A DNA stretch of 64,000 nucleotides from Echinometra lucunter (taxonomy: Eukaryota; Echinodermata; Echinoidea; Camarodonta; Echinometridae). The notes under the pieces are model-generated. The model saw only the letters and a list, made by a program, of their open reading frames with translations, made no database searches and was not told the origin of the DNA. Location of the stretch: contig CM057157.1 in assembly GCA_029962745.1 (NCBI GenBank), positions 23,740,088 to 23,804,087 of the forward strand. The letters run 5' to 3'. Positions 32,790-43,990 of the stretch are shown here, piece by piece. Both the position numbers and the translations under genes were made by a program. How positions within the stretch are numbered: the stretch's first letter is position 1; the number at the start of each line of letters is the position of its first letter.

Positions 32790-33470
32790 GAAATATATTA
32801 AGCCCATGACTGTGACTCGCGAAATGGGTGTCAGCTGGTACCAAAGGGGCGGGGGCGACCCCCAGGCCCCCTCAAAAACGCCCCGAATGCGGGAAAATTC
32901 AACCCACTGAGCCCATGGATGAAACTTGGTCAAAGTGGAAGTGGCCAAGGGGCACATCACAAAAATATAAAAGCTGACACCATAGCTGGTTGAAAAATAC
33001 CAGCTGACACCCCCCAAACATGAAAAAGTGCCCCCACCCCTCCGGCGGGAAAATTTACCCCACTGAGCTCATGGACCAAAATTTGCCAGAAGATAGCAGT
33101 ATAGGTTTATATTACAAAAATATAAAAGCTGACACCATTACTGGTTGGAAAACACCAGCTGACACCCCCAAACATGAAAAAGTGCCCCCACTTTTGCGGG
33201 AAAATTTACCCCACTGAGCCCGTGGACCAAAATTTGCCACAACATTGCAGTATTGGTGTACATTACAAAATTTCAAAAGCTGACACCATTGATGGTTGGG
33301 AATCACCAACTTACACCCCTCAAACCTTTGAGGTACACCCCCCCCCCCCCCCCCCCAACAAGAGGACTATACTATACCCCATTCAACCCATGAACCCATC
33401 ATTTTTAACGATTTTTAACCTGTAAATTACAAAATATAAAACTGGTTGGAACCCCTCTCCCCCCCCCCAA
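32790..33470. repeat. Tandem array, about 154-bp unit
   Basis: Units share CAGCTGACACCCCC, AAACATGAAAAAGTGCCCCC, GGGAAAATTTACCCCACTGA, TGGACCAAAATTTGCCA and AAAAGCTGACACCAT. Unit starts are near 33000, 33154 and 33306, with a diverged unit before and a degraded, C-run-bearing unit after. Related ORFs repeat the same peptide (LPTELMDQNLP-like) and are not genes. Confidence 0.85.
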
Positions 33471-33654
33471 GGAACTAAGTGGAACTCCCCCCCCCCCCCC
33501 CCCCCCGCACACACACATTTAGGCCTGTTGTTTATCCCAACAACTCCCAACTAGCCTGCAATGGCCTGCGGATAATGTTACACAAGGTAATGTTATGTGT
33601 GTGTGGGTGTGTGTGTGTGTGTTTGTGTGCGACAATACACACAGGTAGAAGTGG

Positions 33655-33795
33655 TGCCGTGAGCAGAGGTGCCGTGAGCGAGTGGTTTAAGGCGCTTGAC
33701 TGGAGACGCGAAAGTCGGGGGTTCGATCACTTATGCTCTTGAGCAAGGCGTTTTATCTACATTGCTGTTTTTATCGCATATCAAATCGCATGAAT
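33655..33795 (+). mobile_element. tRNA-derived SINE, Leu/Ser-type head
   Basis: GGTGCCGTGAGCGAGTGGTT then TAAGGCGCTTGACTGGAGAC and GGGGGTTCGATCACTTATGC carry A- and B-box-like sequences of a class II tRNA. The tail CTTGAGCAAGGCGTTTTATC and TACATTGCTGTTTTTATCG is shared, inverted, with 54805-54915. The head is degenerate and its first bases are duplicated. Confidence 0.75.
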
Positions 33796-33848
33796 TAATG
33801 TGCTACATGCATATTGGTCCCAACGTTTGCATGCGTTGTTTAAAAAAG

Positions 33849-33878
33849 TGTGTGTGTGTGTGTGTGTGTGTGTGTATT
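33849..33878. repeat. (TG)n microsatellite
   Basis: A GT tract at the left border of the foldback repeat, equivalent to the one at 6660-6737. Confidence 0.9.
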
Positions 33879-33879
33879 T

Positions 33880-35945
33880 CTTTATCAGAAAAGAAACTGG
33901 ACTTTATCAGGCATGAAAATTTCCTGAAAATATCTTTAAATACTTAGTTCGGGAGATTTTTTCCCATTGAAAGCTAAACACAAGAGAAAAAGTAAGTTAC
34001 CCCTGAAACTAATCTGTGTATTTTTTTGATCAGGAACCTTTGATGAAATCTGAATACAGATTCATGTAGCTATACTTCTCAGCTACATTTCCTGTAAAAT
34101 TCAGGGCAAACCCTTCCGTCACGCTTCAGTGAATTCCAAATGGTCATTTTTTTAAAGTTCCCAAGCCTCATGCCGTGGCTTTGATTCAATGATATCGGAA
34201 CAAACTTCAGGTTTTAAGCGTTTGAAGGCATGCAACATGGATGTTATGCACTCGCCAACATAACAAATGCCTTGCACCAAATTTCATGCTTGAGTGAGCG
34301 AGAGGGGGGGGGGGGGGGGGGGAATGGCAAAAACTGCCGTTTTGACATCTTTTGCTTGCTAAATTTGATCTAACGCAAAGCAAATCAGGGTTTTTGCAAC
34401 TTTTGCAATTGATACCTATTAATTCAGGGTTGAATGAACAGACAATAAAAGCAAAATATCACCATGTTGAAATTATCAAGAAATTATTTCTTTACTTCTG
34501 TGCACAAAAAATCATATTGATAAAGTTTTTAGCATGTTTGTATGACCGGTGTACATGTATCAGTGATCCTATGGCATTTTCATGGAAAATTCATGCTTCA
34601 ATGAGCATGTGGGACTGGAAAAGCTCTTTTTTCACTTATGGACCAAAATTCAATTGCTTAATTTGGGTAACCATCATAAGTCTTCTTTGGGAGTTCGTCT
34701 GATTTGATTTTCATCGAAATCCCGATCTCTTACGCTTCAGTGAGCAAATGAGACGAGAAAAATATGCAAATGAGTAGAAAGTTTTGCGCTTTGCTCTTGC
34801 TCCATGCTGCACCGGTTACTTAATTTGGCGTAAGATCCTGTTAGTTAGTGACCCGAGGCAGATATGTGCCAAACTTCATGAAAAAAAATCACAGTAGAAT
34901 GAACAATAATGATCGATGAAAATGGGCCAGATTTCACTTTTTATTTCCTCCTCCACTGACAGCATGTACAGATAGGGAGCAGAGTTTTAACAAAAGTGAA
35001 ATTTGGCATATTTCCATTGATGATTATTCTTCATTCTACTGGGAGTTTTTTCATGAAATTTGGCACATTATCTTCAGGAGGTCACTTACAGGATCCTGAG
35101 CCAAATTAAGTATCCGATATGGCACAGAGCAGGGACAACGCCCTAAACTCTCTCCCCATTGGAATAAATTTTCTTGTCTCCTTTGCTCACTGAAGCGTAA
35201 GAGATCGGGATTTCGATGACAATCAAATCAGACGAACTCCCAAAGATGACTTGTGATGGTTAACCACATTTAAGCAATTGAAGTTTGGTTAATACACGAA
35301 AAAAGAGCTTTTCCAGTCCCACGTGCTCATTGAAGCGTTAACTTTCAGTTAAATGCCATGAGATCATTGATACATGTACACCGGTCATAAAAAAACATGC
35401 TAAAAATGATAATCATATGATTTTTAGTGCAGAAAAATAAAGCAATCCATGCTTCATAATTTTAAGATGTTGATATTTTGTTTTAATCAAGTGTTCATTC
35501 AACCGAGAATTAATAGGTACTATTTGCAATAGTCAGTAAATACCCTTCCAAACATGAATTCCTTCACATTAGATCAAATTCAGCAAGCAAAAGATGTTAA
35601 AACTGCAGTTTTTGCCATTTTCATCTCTTGCTCACTCAAGCATGAAATTTGGCTAACAAATCATTTGGTATGTTGGGGAGCGAATAAAAGTTATGTTGCA
35701 TGCCTTCAAACGCTGACAACTTAAAGTTTGTTCCGATATCATTGAATCAAAGTCATGGCTTGAGGCTTGTGAACTTCAGAAAATGACCATTTTGCATTTA
35801 GGTCATGTCCACTGAAGCGTGACTGAAGGGTTTTCCCTGAATTTTACAGGAAATGCAGCTGAGAAGTATAGCTACATGAATCAGATTTCATCAAAGGTTC
35901 CTGATTGAAAAAATACACAGATTTGTTTTAGGGGGATCTTACTTT
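33880..35945. repeat. Foldback repeat, locus 2 (uninterrupted)
   Basis: The left arm 33890-35120 and right arm 35122-35945 are reverse complements meeting at CCGATATGGCACAGAG. The arms repeat blocks such as GTGATCCTATGGCATTTTCA (left) and its complement (right). Locus 1 is the same structure with the 6.48-kb element inserted at the centre. It lies in intron 2 of gene copy A, 80 bp downstream of the exon 2 donor. Confidence 0.85.
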
Positions 35946-36025
35946 TTTTCTTGTGTTTATTTTAAGGCAGTGTGAGTATACACAATTATACGTGTATACA
36001 TAACAGTTGTAAAACACAGACATAC

Positions 36026-36283
36026 CGTGTTCATCTTCAGGTACGCTTGTCAACTGAACAATGACTTCTTGTGATGATCCATTCAATTCAGCTCTATTGA
36101 CCGTGTGCAGCACGGCATCCGTCCAGTAGATCATCTCACTCCTAGGATCAAACTCAACTCCAACAGGAAACACAAGGCCCTCTAGGGGAAGTTTGACGAT
36201 GGTGGTATGGAGGAAGCTGTAGTCGACTGCCTCCGCCATCAGAATTTTAGCGATTTCAGCATCGGCGAAAAACATCTTGTCGG
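36026..36283 (-). CDS. YWTD-propeller gene copy A, exon 2
   Basis: 258 nt, acceptor CCCTTGTAG, donor G|GTATGT, phase 1 at both ends. It encodes DKMFFADAEIAKILMAEAVD, YSFLHTTIVKLPLEGLVFPV, GVEFDPRSEMIYWTDAVLHT and a tail ending VPEDEH. This is the first part of the six-bladed propeller: the opening strand and the first YWTD blade. The joining codon from exon 1 is Thr (A+CC), giving SYC-T-DKMF at the likely signal cleavage region. Copy B differs at 12 of 86 residues, most in the segment before MIYWTD. Intron 2 (6428 bp) is full of transposons. Confidence 0.92.
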
Positions 36284-36932
36284 CTACAAGGGGGAATCAT
36301 ATTGTTTGGTGCAATTTATTGCTTTTGGTATGACTGTATGATTATGATATCATAGAAACAAAAAAAAAGTCCCATCAAATATAGACAGGAAAAAAAAACA
36401 GCGAATATTGTGTATGGGGAGGGGGTCTCCTACAAAGAAAATTTTAAAAGGATCTTTTTAATGCAAAAAAATTGCATCAATACAACACTTTTCCATCCGA
36501 GGTGCTTGTATTTTCTGCTTCTACTTTATTATGAAAAGGCCATAATGCTGGTTCTTACTAAAGCAAAGATGATAACGCTGGTGAATATCTGGGATTACAG
36601 TATCTAGCATAATGATTGTAATAATAATGATAACAATAATAGTAATGATAACTATAATTATAATTATAGTAATGAAAATGATAACGGTAATAATAATCAA
36701 ATGAATTTGTTTCATTAACGAATAAGGTGTAATACTCCTGCATTGACTTTATGTAATATGCATTTATCACAATCAGACAGTGCAAGCAAAAACACACAAA
36801 CACACAAACAAGGTAAATGATACAATTGAAAAATACTTAGAATAATGAAGCGAATTTATGTAATATATTTTGAGAGTTTAACACATGCAAATCATATTTT
36901 ACATATTGTACATAATTAAACATTTTCCTTAC

Positions 36933-37005
36933 TACAATAGGATGGTGAGACAAAGTGTGCGGTGATGATAACACCAACCAACCCCAACCGCAGTTTGGTA
37001 TCCAT
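36933..37005 (-). CDS. YWTD-propeller gene copy A, exon 1 (signal peptide)
   Basis: Encodes MDTKLRLGLVGVIITAHFVS plus PSYC and one base, with donor TA|GTAAGG in phase 1. It is a basic-hydrophobic-polar signal peptide, so the propeller is predicted to be secreted or extracellular. A TTGTTGTTTTAG acceptor-like site about 30 bp upstream of the ATG points to an upstream non-coding exon. Only two residues differ from copy B (A/V, A/T). Intron 1 is 649 bp and holds an AATGATAAC-type simple repeat. Confidence 0.82.
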
Positions 37006-38153
37006 TTTCACGAATGCAGTTGCTAGAATCCTAAAACAACAAAAGAAAATCGAATAAAATCTCAGTCTTACCACTCTAAATGCATAATCATTCACATTTT
37101 AAATGATCATTTATTTGGTTTTAGCCTGGATTTAGCACTTGTGAAAAGGGTAATGAATCCTTCATCAAAACCTGAATAGAAGTCGAAAAACATGAAGAAC
37201 GAAATTGGAAAAAGAATAGAGAAATTGGAAAAAGAATATGCAAGGTATGAATCATGTAAAGATAAAGTCATTACTGATTTAGCGAATATGTCATACAGGG
37301 AAAACTCTCGTATGATCAGATGATGTACAGGCTTCAATGAGACGGCTTACTTCGAACCATCGGGTCTTCGCGTCGGGCCGTGTAATCGCGTAATGCGATC
37401 TTTCGTGAAAAAAAAAAACCCTTTATTTACGAAAGGTCGGGTTCACCGTTTGAGAAATATACCAGTTAAATCTACGAAAAGTCGGGTCCATTAACCCGAC
37501 ACTTCGCAGAAATTAGCTAGCAAATATACGAAGGGTCGCGTCCTTAACGCACATTTCTACAACAAATAATTTGACGAAAAACGGCTTGAATAAAAGCTAG
37601 CATTTGATTTGCACAAAGTCAGCCTTTGCCACGGAAAGTCCAGACCAGAGGTGAGTACAGTTTAAATTTCGCTAATTTGTCAAAAAATAGAATCTATTCC
37701 TAATGAGTTCTACATTGTGCCAGATCTGCGTTAATTTCTTTATATTTTCAAAGAACTGCTCTGAGCTGTATGTCATGAAATTATGTGCTATAAACTCACT
37801 AACTTTGTAAACTCTTTTCATCGTCGGCAACTGATTGTTACCGCTGCACCCTGTCACGACGCAACCAACATCTTGCCCAGACTTTCGGGCGGATTGCCTA
37901 TGATTGTAAATGCAATGCAAAAACGGTTGACAGCGAGATTCAACGTTTATTTTATCCCACCTACATGCATAGTGTGTTGCCTGTTGGCGAGTTGACGAAT
38001 CAGTTATCCTAAATTGTTGCATGATGTATAACTGTGTAAAGCAAGGGGGAGGGCGAGGCGGGGTCTATGACTGTGTGTACAGTAAGCTCAGATTTCAAAG
38101 ACAGCATAAGGAAGCATAATGAGACTAGGTATGATTTAATCCAGCAGTGTAAC

Positions 38154-38288
38154 AGGGCTGCGTTTCGCGAAACCGTCATAAGTCTAAGTTCATGGACATC
38201 CCATAGAAACGCGCGTTAATTCTACAACACGCGTTTTAATGGATGTCCAAGAAGTTAGACTTATGACGGTTTCGTGAAACGCAGCCCT
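38154..38288. mobile_element. MITE with CAGGGCTGCGTTTCG ends
   Basis: 135 bp of near-complete palindrome. Ends are CAGGGCTGCGTTTCGCGAAA and its complement; the inverted similarity continues through CCGTCATAAGTCTAA and TGGACATCC. Nested inside the 5.5-kb element. No clear target duplication. Confidence 0.8.
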
Positions 38289-38299
38289 GGTTCCTGTTA

Positions 38300-38747
38300 T
38301 CGGGGGGGGGGGGGGGGGGGGAGCCCAAAATTTCTAGTAGCTTGGTCAAGAATCAGTGGCATAGCTATGATTTCATTTGACTTTGAGGGGAGCGGTAGTG
38401 AGTACACAAAGCATTCAAAACACTGAGCACGCGAAGTGCACTCCATAGGGGGGAGGGTGCAGGGAGGGAGAGACTACTGCCCCCTTAAGTGAAATCCTGG
38501 CTATGCCACTGATTCTAAATTTACTTACCAGGAAATTTTGGCTCTGTCCCCCCCTCCCCCTTTCCTCTTTTTTTTCCATTTCTCTTCTTCTTTCTCCCTT
38601 TTCTTCTTTCTTTCCTTTCTCCCTTCCTTTTTCTTCCTTTCCCTTTCTTTCATTTTTTTCGTGGTGGTTTGGTGGATTTTCCCACTGAAATCCTTCAGGG
38701 GGAACTCTGTCCCTCCCTCCCCTGCCCCTGGTTGTTACACCACTGAT
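38300..38747. mobile_element. hAT-like fragment related to 41070-42615
   Basis: A G-run, then CCCAAAATTTCTAGTAGCTT, ATCAGTGGCATAGCTATGAT on the left and TGTTACACCACTGAT on the right, with a pyrimidine stretch and GTGGTTTGGTGGATTTTCCC. The same modules are repeated at 41070-42615. Confidence 0.6.
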
Positions 38748-38974
38748 TTAATCTTTTATTTGTTTTGACTTTGTTCATCAGATTGAACATGCCTAGGTTG
38801 AAACTTAATGCTGCATTTATGTCTGCATCCACATCTGTTGGAGATGTAGGTGATGATTGCTTGCTGACTGAGACCGAAGAAAGTTTCTGCAAGATATGAG
38901 TTAGTCTACCACTCCAGCTATGGAAGGTAAGTGAATTCTGCATGAATTTAATAAGGTTGCTACATGTACAGGTA

Positions 38975-39080
38975 TGTCAATATTCAGCCAGGGTTTAGCA
39001 TCATTTACAAGGCCATTGGCCTTGGTTGCAAATACACCCATTCTTGAATTTATTTGTAAACCCTGGCTGAATATTTTTAT
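38975..39080. repeat. Small hairpin, ATATTCAGCCAGGGTTTA arms
   Basis: ATATTCAGCCAGGGTTTAGC at the left and TAAACCCTGGCTGAATAT at the right enclose about 65 bp containing the short palindrome AGGCCATTGGCCTT. A MITE-like hairpin followed by (TTA)n. Confidence 0.7.
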
Positions 39081-39084
39081 TATT

Positions 39085-41065
39085 ATTATTATTGTCTTCT
39101 TTGAAAATTTCATCAGTCTGGCATGATGAATATTTTTCTTCCTTGAGTTTCATGGGCACCAGGATCAAAATATCTCACCAACATTTCTTACTTACACTTC
39201 ATTAAGAAATGTATTGCTTAGTTAAAGCTAAATAATTGTTCAGCTTTACTTGTTCATTTTTGCTATACAAGCAGAAACTATATTTTGTTTTCTGATTTCC
39301 TCTCATTTCATTTGCAAGTTTGTTTTTTACTCCATGTATTAAATTTCAAGTTGAGATATTCATTGTTCAATATGTGTATTGTTCTAAATTTCTGTTGTAT
39401 AAATTTCAATTGTATTTTGAGTTCTATGAAATAAACTAAAATGATTTATAAACCTTGGTCTGCAAAGGTAAATATTAAGTGCTCCTACTGTCCATAATTT
39501 GAACACGTACTTTGCATTTATCCTAATTCAAGTCAACTTTCAATCTCATTTTTTTTCTTTGACAGAAAGAATTCAGCTTCTACTCTTCATTGCATTGGAC
39601 CCCTGCTTTGGAGATCTGTCTCTCAATGAGTGAGGAGTCATGGCCCTGTATGCAGCAGGGGGGGGGGGGGGGAGGGGGGAGTGGACGGGAGCAGTAGCCA
39701 AACCCACAATTCAATTCAATTCAAATTTATTGATATGCAATCAACAATTTTGGATTATTATCGACATACAAAATGTTGTGCAATGTCATTAAACAAAGTT
39801 ACAAACAAATAATTGCATTATTTTTTTAAACTAAACCCCTCCCCATAGGTGTGTGCGAATTATTTGAAACTCTTACCGCAGATTATTGTTTCATTTGAGG
39901 ATTTGAAAATTCATAAATTCAGTACAGTGTACTAGTAATTTGAATTGAATGATGAGTATGTAAGTTTCAAAATTACTGTTTTCAGTTGCGTTTTAATTGA
40001 TTTTATTAATTTCTTCGAAAGGGATGTGGAATAGCTCATTCTTCCTGAGTTGTGCACAACATCTGACTATGAGCTCTTTTAATGATTTATTTACAAGTAT
40101 TATTTAAAGTAGAGAAGGATTCTATTGGGCCTTGATACATGTTGGCAATTTGAATTACTAACATTTGAATGGTAGTGATGTAAAACTCTATAGTCTGTTC
40201 TTTATTTTGTTGTAAGTTGTGAACAGAGTATATGTCTTTAAAAAATTGTTATTAGTAATATGAAATATATTTTACTTTTAATTGATGAATGAAGGCTGAT
40301 TTAGTTTCCTTTTTATCGGAATGAACCTATTTTAACATGTACATGACTGTAATCACCATGCAGAAAAATAATCATTACATAGCAAATTCATTTTTTTTTT
40401 ACTACAAGTGTACTTTGATATTGATTGTGTAATCCCCAGCAATTTTAAAAGAATGTGATAATTGTAATACATGTATCCGGGACATGTATACATGCATATC
40501 TAAGAAAATACTGAAGCCCCCCTCTTATGAAATGAATATGGGGGTAGGTGAAAAATGAAGCAACCAAGAGGGTGTGTTCAAGAGAGATGGAAAGGGTTGG
40601 AAAGAGAGACAGAGATAGATACAGGAAGAAAGAGATGAAAAATCAATTCAGGCGAGATTATTTGATGAAAATTCTAGGGTGTCCAAGAGAGAGAGAGAGA
40701 GAGAGAGTGGGGGGGGGGGCAGAGAATGGGAAAGGATGGAGTAGTGGAGAGTTTGTGAAGGAGATAATTGCAATGTATATGTGTTTTGTGTTGATTAAAT
40801 TTATCAGATTTTCAAAGTGCATTATCTTTTGAAGATCAAGGTCGTACATCTACAAGCCATATACCTTTATGGATATTAATTAACAAATTCTTTGGTATAG
40901 GTCTTCTCACGCATTCACCAAAATTTTATCATCACACGTGATTAGCCACACCCCCCCCCCCCCCCTGATCAGTGATAGTAAAGAAAAGATATATATTTGG
41001 CATTTCCATTGAAGTCTGTTAATACGTTAAAATTCAACAGTTTGGAACCTAATTATAATGAAACT
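39085..41065. other. Gene-free AT-rich interior of the 5.5-kb element
   Basis: No recognised coding sequence or RNA. There is a G-run at 39660-39671, an (AG)n at 40686-40707 and a C-run at 40949-40964. The short ORFs have no family signature. Confidence 0.5.
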
Positions 41066-41069
41066 GAAC

Positions 41070-42616
41070 AGGGGCGTAACAGGTACCTGTTATCAGGGGG
41101 GGGGGGGGCCAGACCCCAAAATTTCCCGGTAACTAGTCTATGTCTAGAATCTGTGGCGTAGCTACGACTGCATGTTAGGAGGACGGTAGTGCTCCACCGG
41201 CGTAAATCCAATTTGAGGAGTGGCGGATGAAAAACTTTTTAAACGATTTTTTCCCTCTCACACACATTTTGATATCTATTTTGCGAGCGAGCGAAGTGAG
41301 CGAGCCAAAAATAACCATTTTCCTCGATTTTAATCGCATTTTCGGATGGAAATCCTAAGATTCTGATGGGCAAGCGAAGCGAGCGAGCCAAAAATAACCA
41401 CTTTTTTTGTTTTCAGTAGCATTTTCAAATAGAAATTCTAAAATATGATGGTTGTTTATGATAGATATTCAGAATTTTTACTAACTGATTAATCAAAATA
41501 TATTTTCTTCCTTAAAAAGTGTGTCTGCCTGGGGGGGAAATTTGTACACACCATCCCCCCTCTCCCCGTAGTGGGGATGATAGATCCCCCACCCCCTGGA
41601 ATTTACGCCAATGTAGTGCTCCCTAGAGGGGAGGGGGAATTTTCCCCCTCCCGCGCGAAGCACGGAAGCTCCGACGTTTCTTTGAATTGTTAGTTGTCGG
41701 TAATTAAGTCTATCTTCTGCGGCGTAACTAGGATTTCATTTTTAGGGAGATGGTAGTGCTCCGTAGGGGGTGCAGGAAGCTCCGACGTTTTTTCTTTTTG
41801 CTGTCAGTTCCCGCTCTTCTTACGCTTTCTGCCTGTTATCGGGGGGGGGGGGGGGAGCGGGCATATACATAGCCAAAAATTTCCCGGTAATTTAGTCTAG
41901 AATCAGTGATTTCATTTTAGGAGGACGATAGTGCAAAGCGCGCTCCCTAGGCATGCTAGGGGTAGGGTGCAGGGATGGTGATTTTCCCCTCCCGCGCGAA
42001 GCGCGGAAGCTCTGACGTTTCTTTGAATAAATTGTTCGTTGACTTTTCCCGGCCTCTTACATTCTCTGCCTGTTATGGGGGGGGGGGGGGGACAGAGCCG
42101 AAAACTACCCGGTATCTAAGTCTAGAAATAGAATTTGCTTGTTGCGAAGCCCTTAGCGGGTGGGGCCCAGGGTTCTGGCTTAGGGTCCCTGATTGGGTCT
42201 ACAGGGAAAGCCACTGCGGGGGTCCAGGGAGTGGAGCCCCCGGAAACTCCGGGGTTTGGGTACTAAATTTTCCCTCATTTCTTTTGTTTCCCTTTGCCTT
42301 TTTTCTTTTTCCCCCTTTCCCTCTTTCCCCCCTCTCTCTTCTTCTTTATCCCCCTTTTCCTTTTTTCTATACCGTTCTCCTTCTTCCTTTCCCTTTCTCC
42401 TTCTTTCTCTCGCTTACTCCTTCTTTCTTTTCCTTTCGTCTTCTTTCTTTTCCTTTCTTCTTTCTTTTCCTTTCTTCTTCTTCCTTTCCCTTTCTCCCTT
42501 CCTTTTTCTTCTTTTCCCTCCCTTTCATTTTTTCCCGGTGGTTTGGTGGATTTTCCCGCTGAAATCCTTTAGGGGGGCACTCTGCCCCCCTGCCCCCCGG
42601 CTGTTACGCCACTGAA
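41070..42616. mobile_element. Composite hAT-like element with repeated G-run modules
   Basis: Left AGGGGCGTAACAGGTACCTG, right GGCTGTTACGCCACTGAAAC. Inside, a module recurs at about 41088, 41680, 41830 and 42070: CCTGTTAT(C/G)GGGGG, CCAAAAATTTCCCGGTAA, TCTAGAATC, GGCGTAGCTACGA, AGCTCCGACGTTTCTTTGAA. The GCGAGCGAAG(T/C)GAGCGAGCC motif occurs at 41283 and 41372. The tail is a pyrimidine tract (42290-42530). No transposase. Confidence 0.65.
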
Positions 42617-43026
42617 ACTGAAGTACTTGCATATCATAAATAGATTAATATCAAAATTTATTTTTTTTACCCGATACTTCGTCATTTGAAGGTAGTTTTC
42701 TCACGAATATTCACGTAAAATGTCAATGACCACAATTGCTAAAAATCACATTTTTACCACACGATTTACCCGACCTTTCGTAAATACAGGGGGCTGTTTT
42801 CACGAAAAGTCGGGTTACGCGATTACACGGCCCGACGCGATCACCCGATGGTTCGAAGTAAGCCCAATGAGACATATCCCCCCGGGGTTCAGGCTCCATA
42901 CAATAGTAAGAATTATGGTGATAAAGATTAAAAAGGAGATGAGTTTGGGAAAGTTTAATCTTTCGGTAATTTGAGTAGGAGTAAATTTTTATTGTGTGGA
43001 ATAAAGTGTATTATTTGTGCTTGACA

Positions 43027-43440
43027 GTGGCGTATCGTGGGTCAACGCATTGGGGGGAAGGCACCGACCACCCTGGTTTTTAAATTTTGCGAGCGAGCAA
43101 AGCGAGCGAGACAAAATGACAACTTTATTTTCAATGAAGGACGTGCTATTTTGTTATCAAAACAGTAGCGTACCCTGGGTCAACGCATGGGGGGGGGGGG
43201 GGGGATCGAGTGGGAAAGTGTGTGGGTGTGTGTGAGATATGTATAATGCTATATCTATCATGTTAACAATAAGAACAGTAATCTCCAAACATGGTGTCTT
43301 GAGGGATGTCAAGCATTTTTTGATACGGGGAAACTGACGCATCTTTCTAGATACCACCCTCTTTGAAAATTTTGCGAGCAAGCGAAGCGAGCGAGCCAAA
43401 AATTACAACTTTATTTGCAATGTGACCCCCCCCCCCCCCT
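43027..43440. mobile_element. hAT-like element edge, copy of 17814
   Basis: CAGTGGCGTATCGTGGGTCA starts exactly where the element at 17814 starts relative to duplicated flanks, so this insertion predates the duplication. A second edge, CAGTAGCGTACCCTGGGTCA, occurs at about 43164, next to a G-run. Motifs GCGAGCGAGCAAAGCGAGCG (43088) and GCGAAGCGAGCGAGCC (43381) lie inside. Confidence 0.6.
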
Positions 43441-43624
43441 CAAAATTCTTGTCGGCAAATTCGCGATCGCTGTCGGCAAAGAGAGAGAGAGAGAGAGAGA
43501 GATAAGGGGAGAGAAGAGGAAGGAGGGGAAAATGAAAAGAGAAATAAGGTGCCCAAATATAGTCATATTCGAGTTATTTGCTTGGGTATTTTGATGACGA
43601 AAAAGCACTGGTACCACGAAAGAG

Positions 43625-43990
43625 AGTGTATATTTTTCCTCGCTCTCTGCTCTCGCTCGTATAATATTTAGATACAGGATGTTTTTGGAAAGCAAACACA
43701 TTCGGCAAGTGAGGTGAACAAATACATATTTTATATATCTTTAGGCCCATCATGTATTTTGATGAAGAATTATCACTTCTATCATGAAAAAGAGTATAAA
43801 TATCTTTCCTCGCTCGATGCGCTAGCTCGTATAATATTAAGATACAGGATGGTCCTTGAAAGCGAATAAATTAGGCAAGAGAGGTGACAAAATTTTAAAA
43901 ATAGATATCTTACAGGCCCATCGCGTATTTTAATGAAGAATTATTACATCTACCATGAAAACAAAAACGCTCGCTCGTATAATATTCAGA
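43625..43990. repeat. Tandem modules with CTCGCTCGTATAATATT core (A segment)
   Basis: Copy of the array at 19745-20105, with unit length of about 170 bp. The core is partly altered (CTCGATGCGCTAGCTCGT in the second unit). Confidence 0.8.

Larger units (their letters stand above)
37335..42873. mobile_element. 5.5-kb MULE-like TIR element with 9-bp target duplication
   Basis: The element runs 37344-42864 with ends GGCTTACTTCGAACCATCGG and the reverse complement; similarity extends about 105 bp inward through GCGTCGGGCCGTGTAATCGC and TTTACGAAAGGTCGGGT. It is flanked by CAATGAGAC on both sides (37335-37343, 42865-42873). Segment B at 17655-17663 has one copy of this word (CACTGAGAC), the empty site. 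A 9-bp duplication with long TIRs is typical of Mutator-like elements. No transposase frame is seen; the interior is filled by nested repeats, so the element is non-autonomous or gutted. It lies upstream of gene copy A. Confidence 0.85.

Noticed and set aside
32790..33470. Possible CRISPR-like or regulatory repeat array
   Set aside because: The unit is about 154 bp with gradual decay, no constant-length spacers, and the genome is eukaryotic; it is an ordinary tandem repeat.
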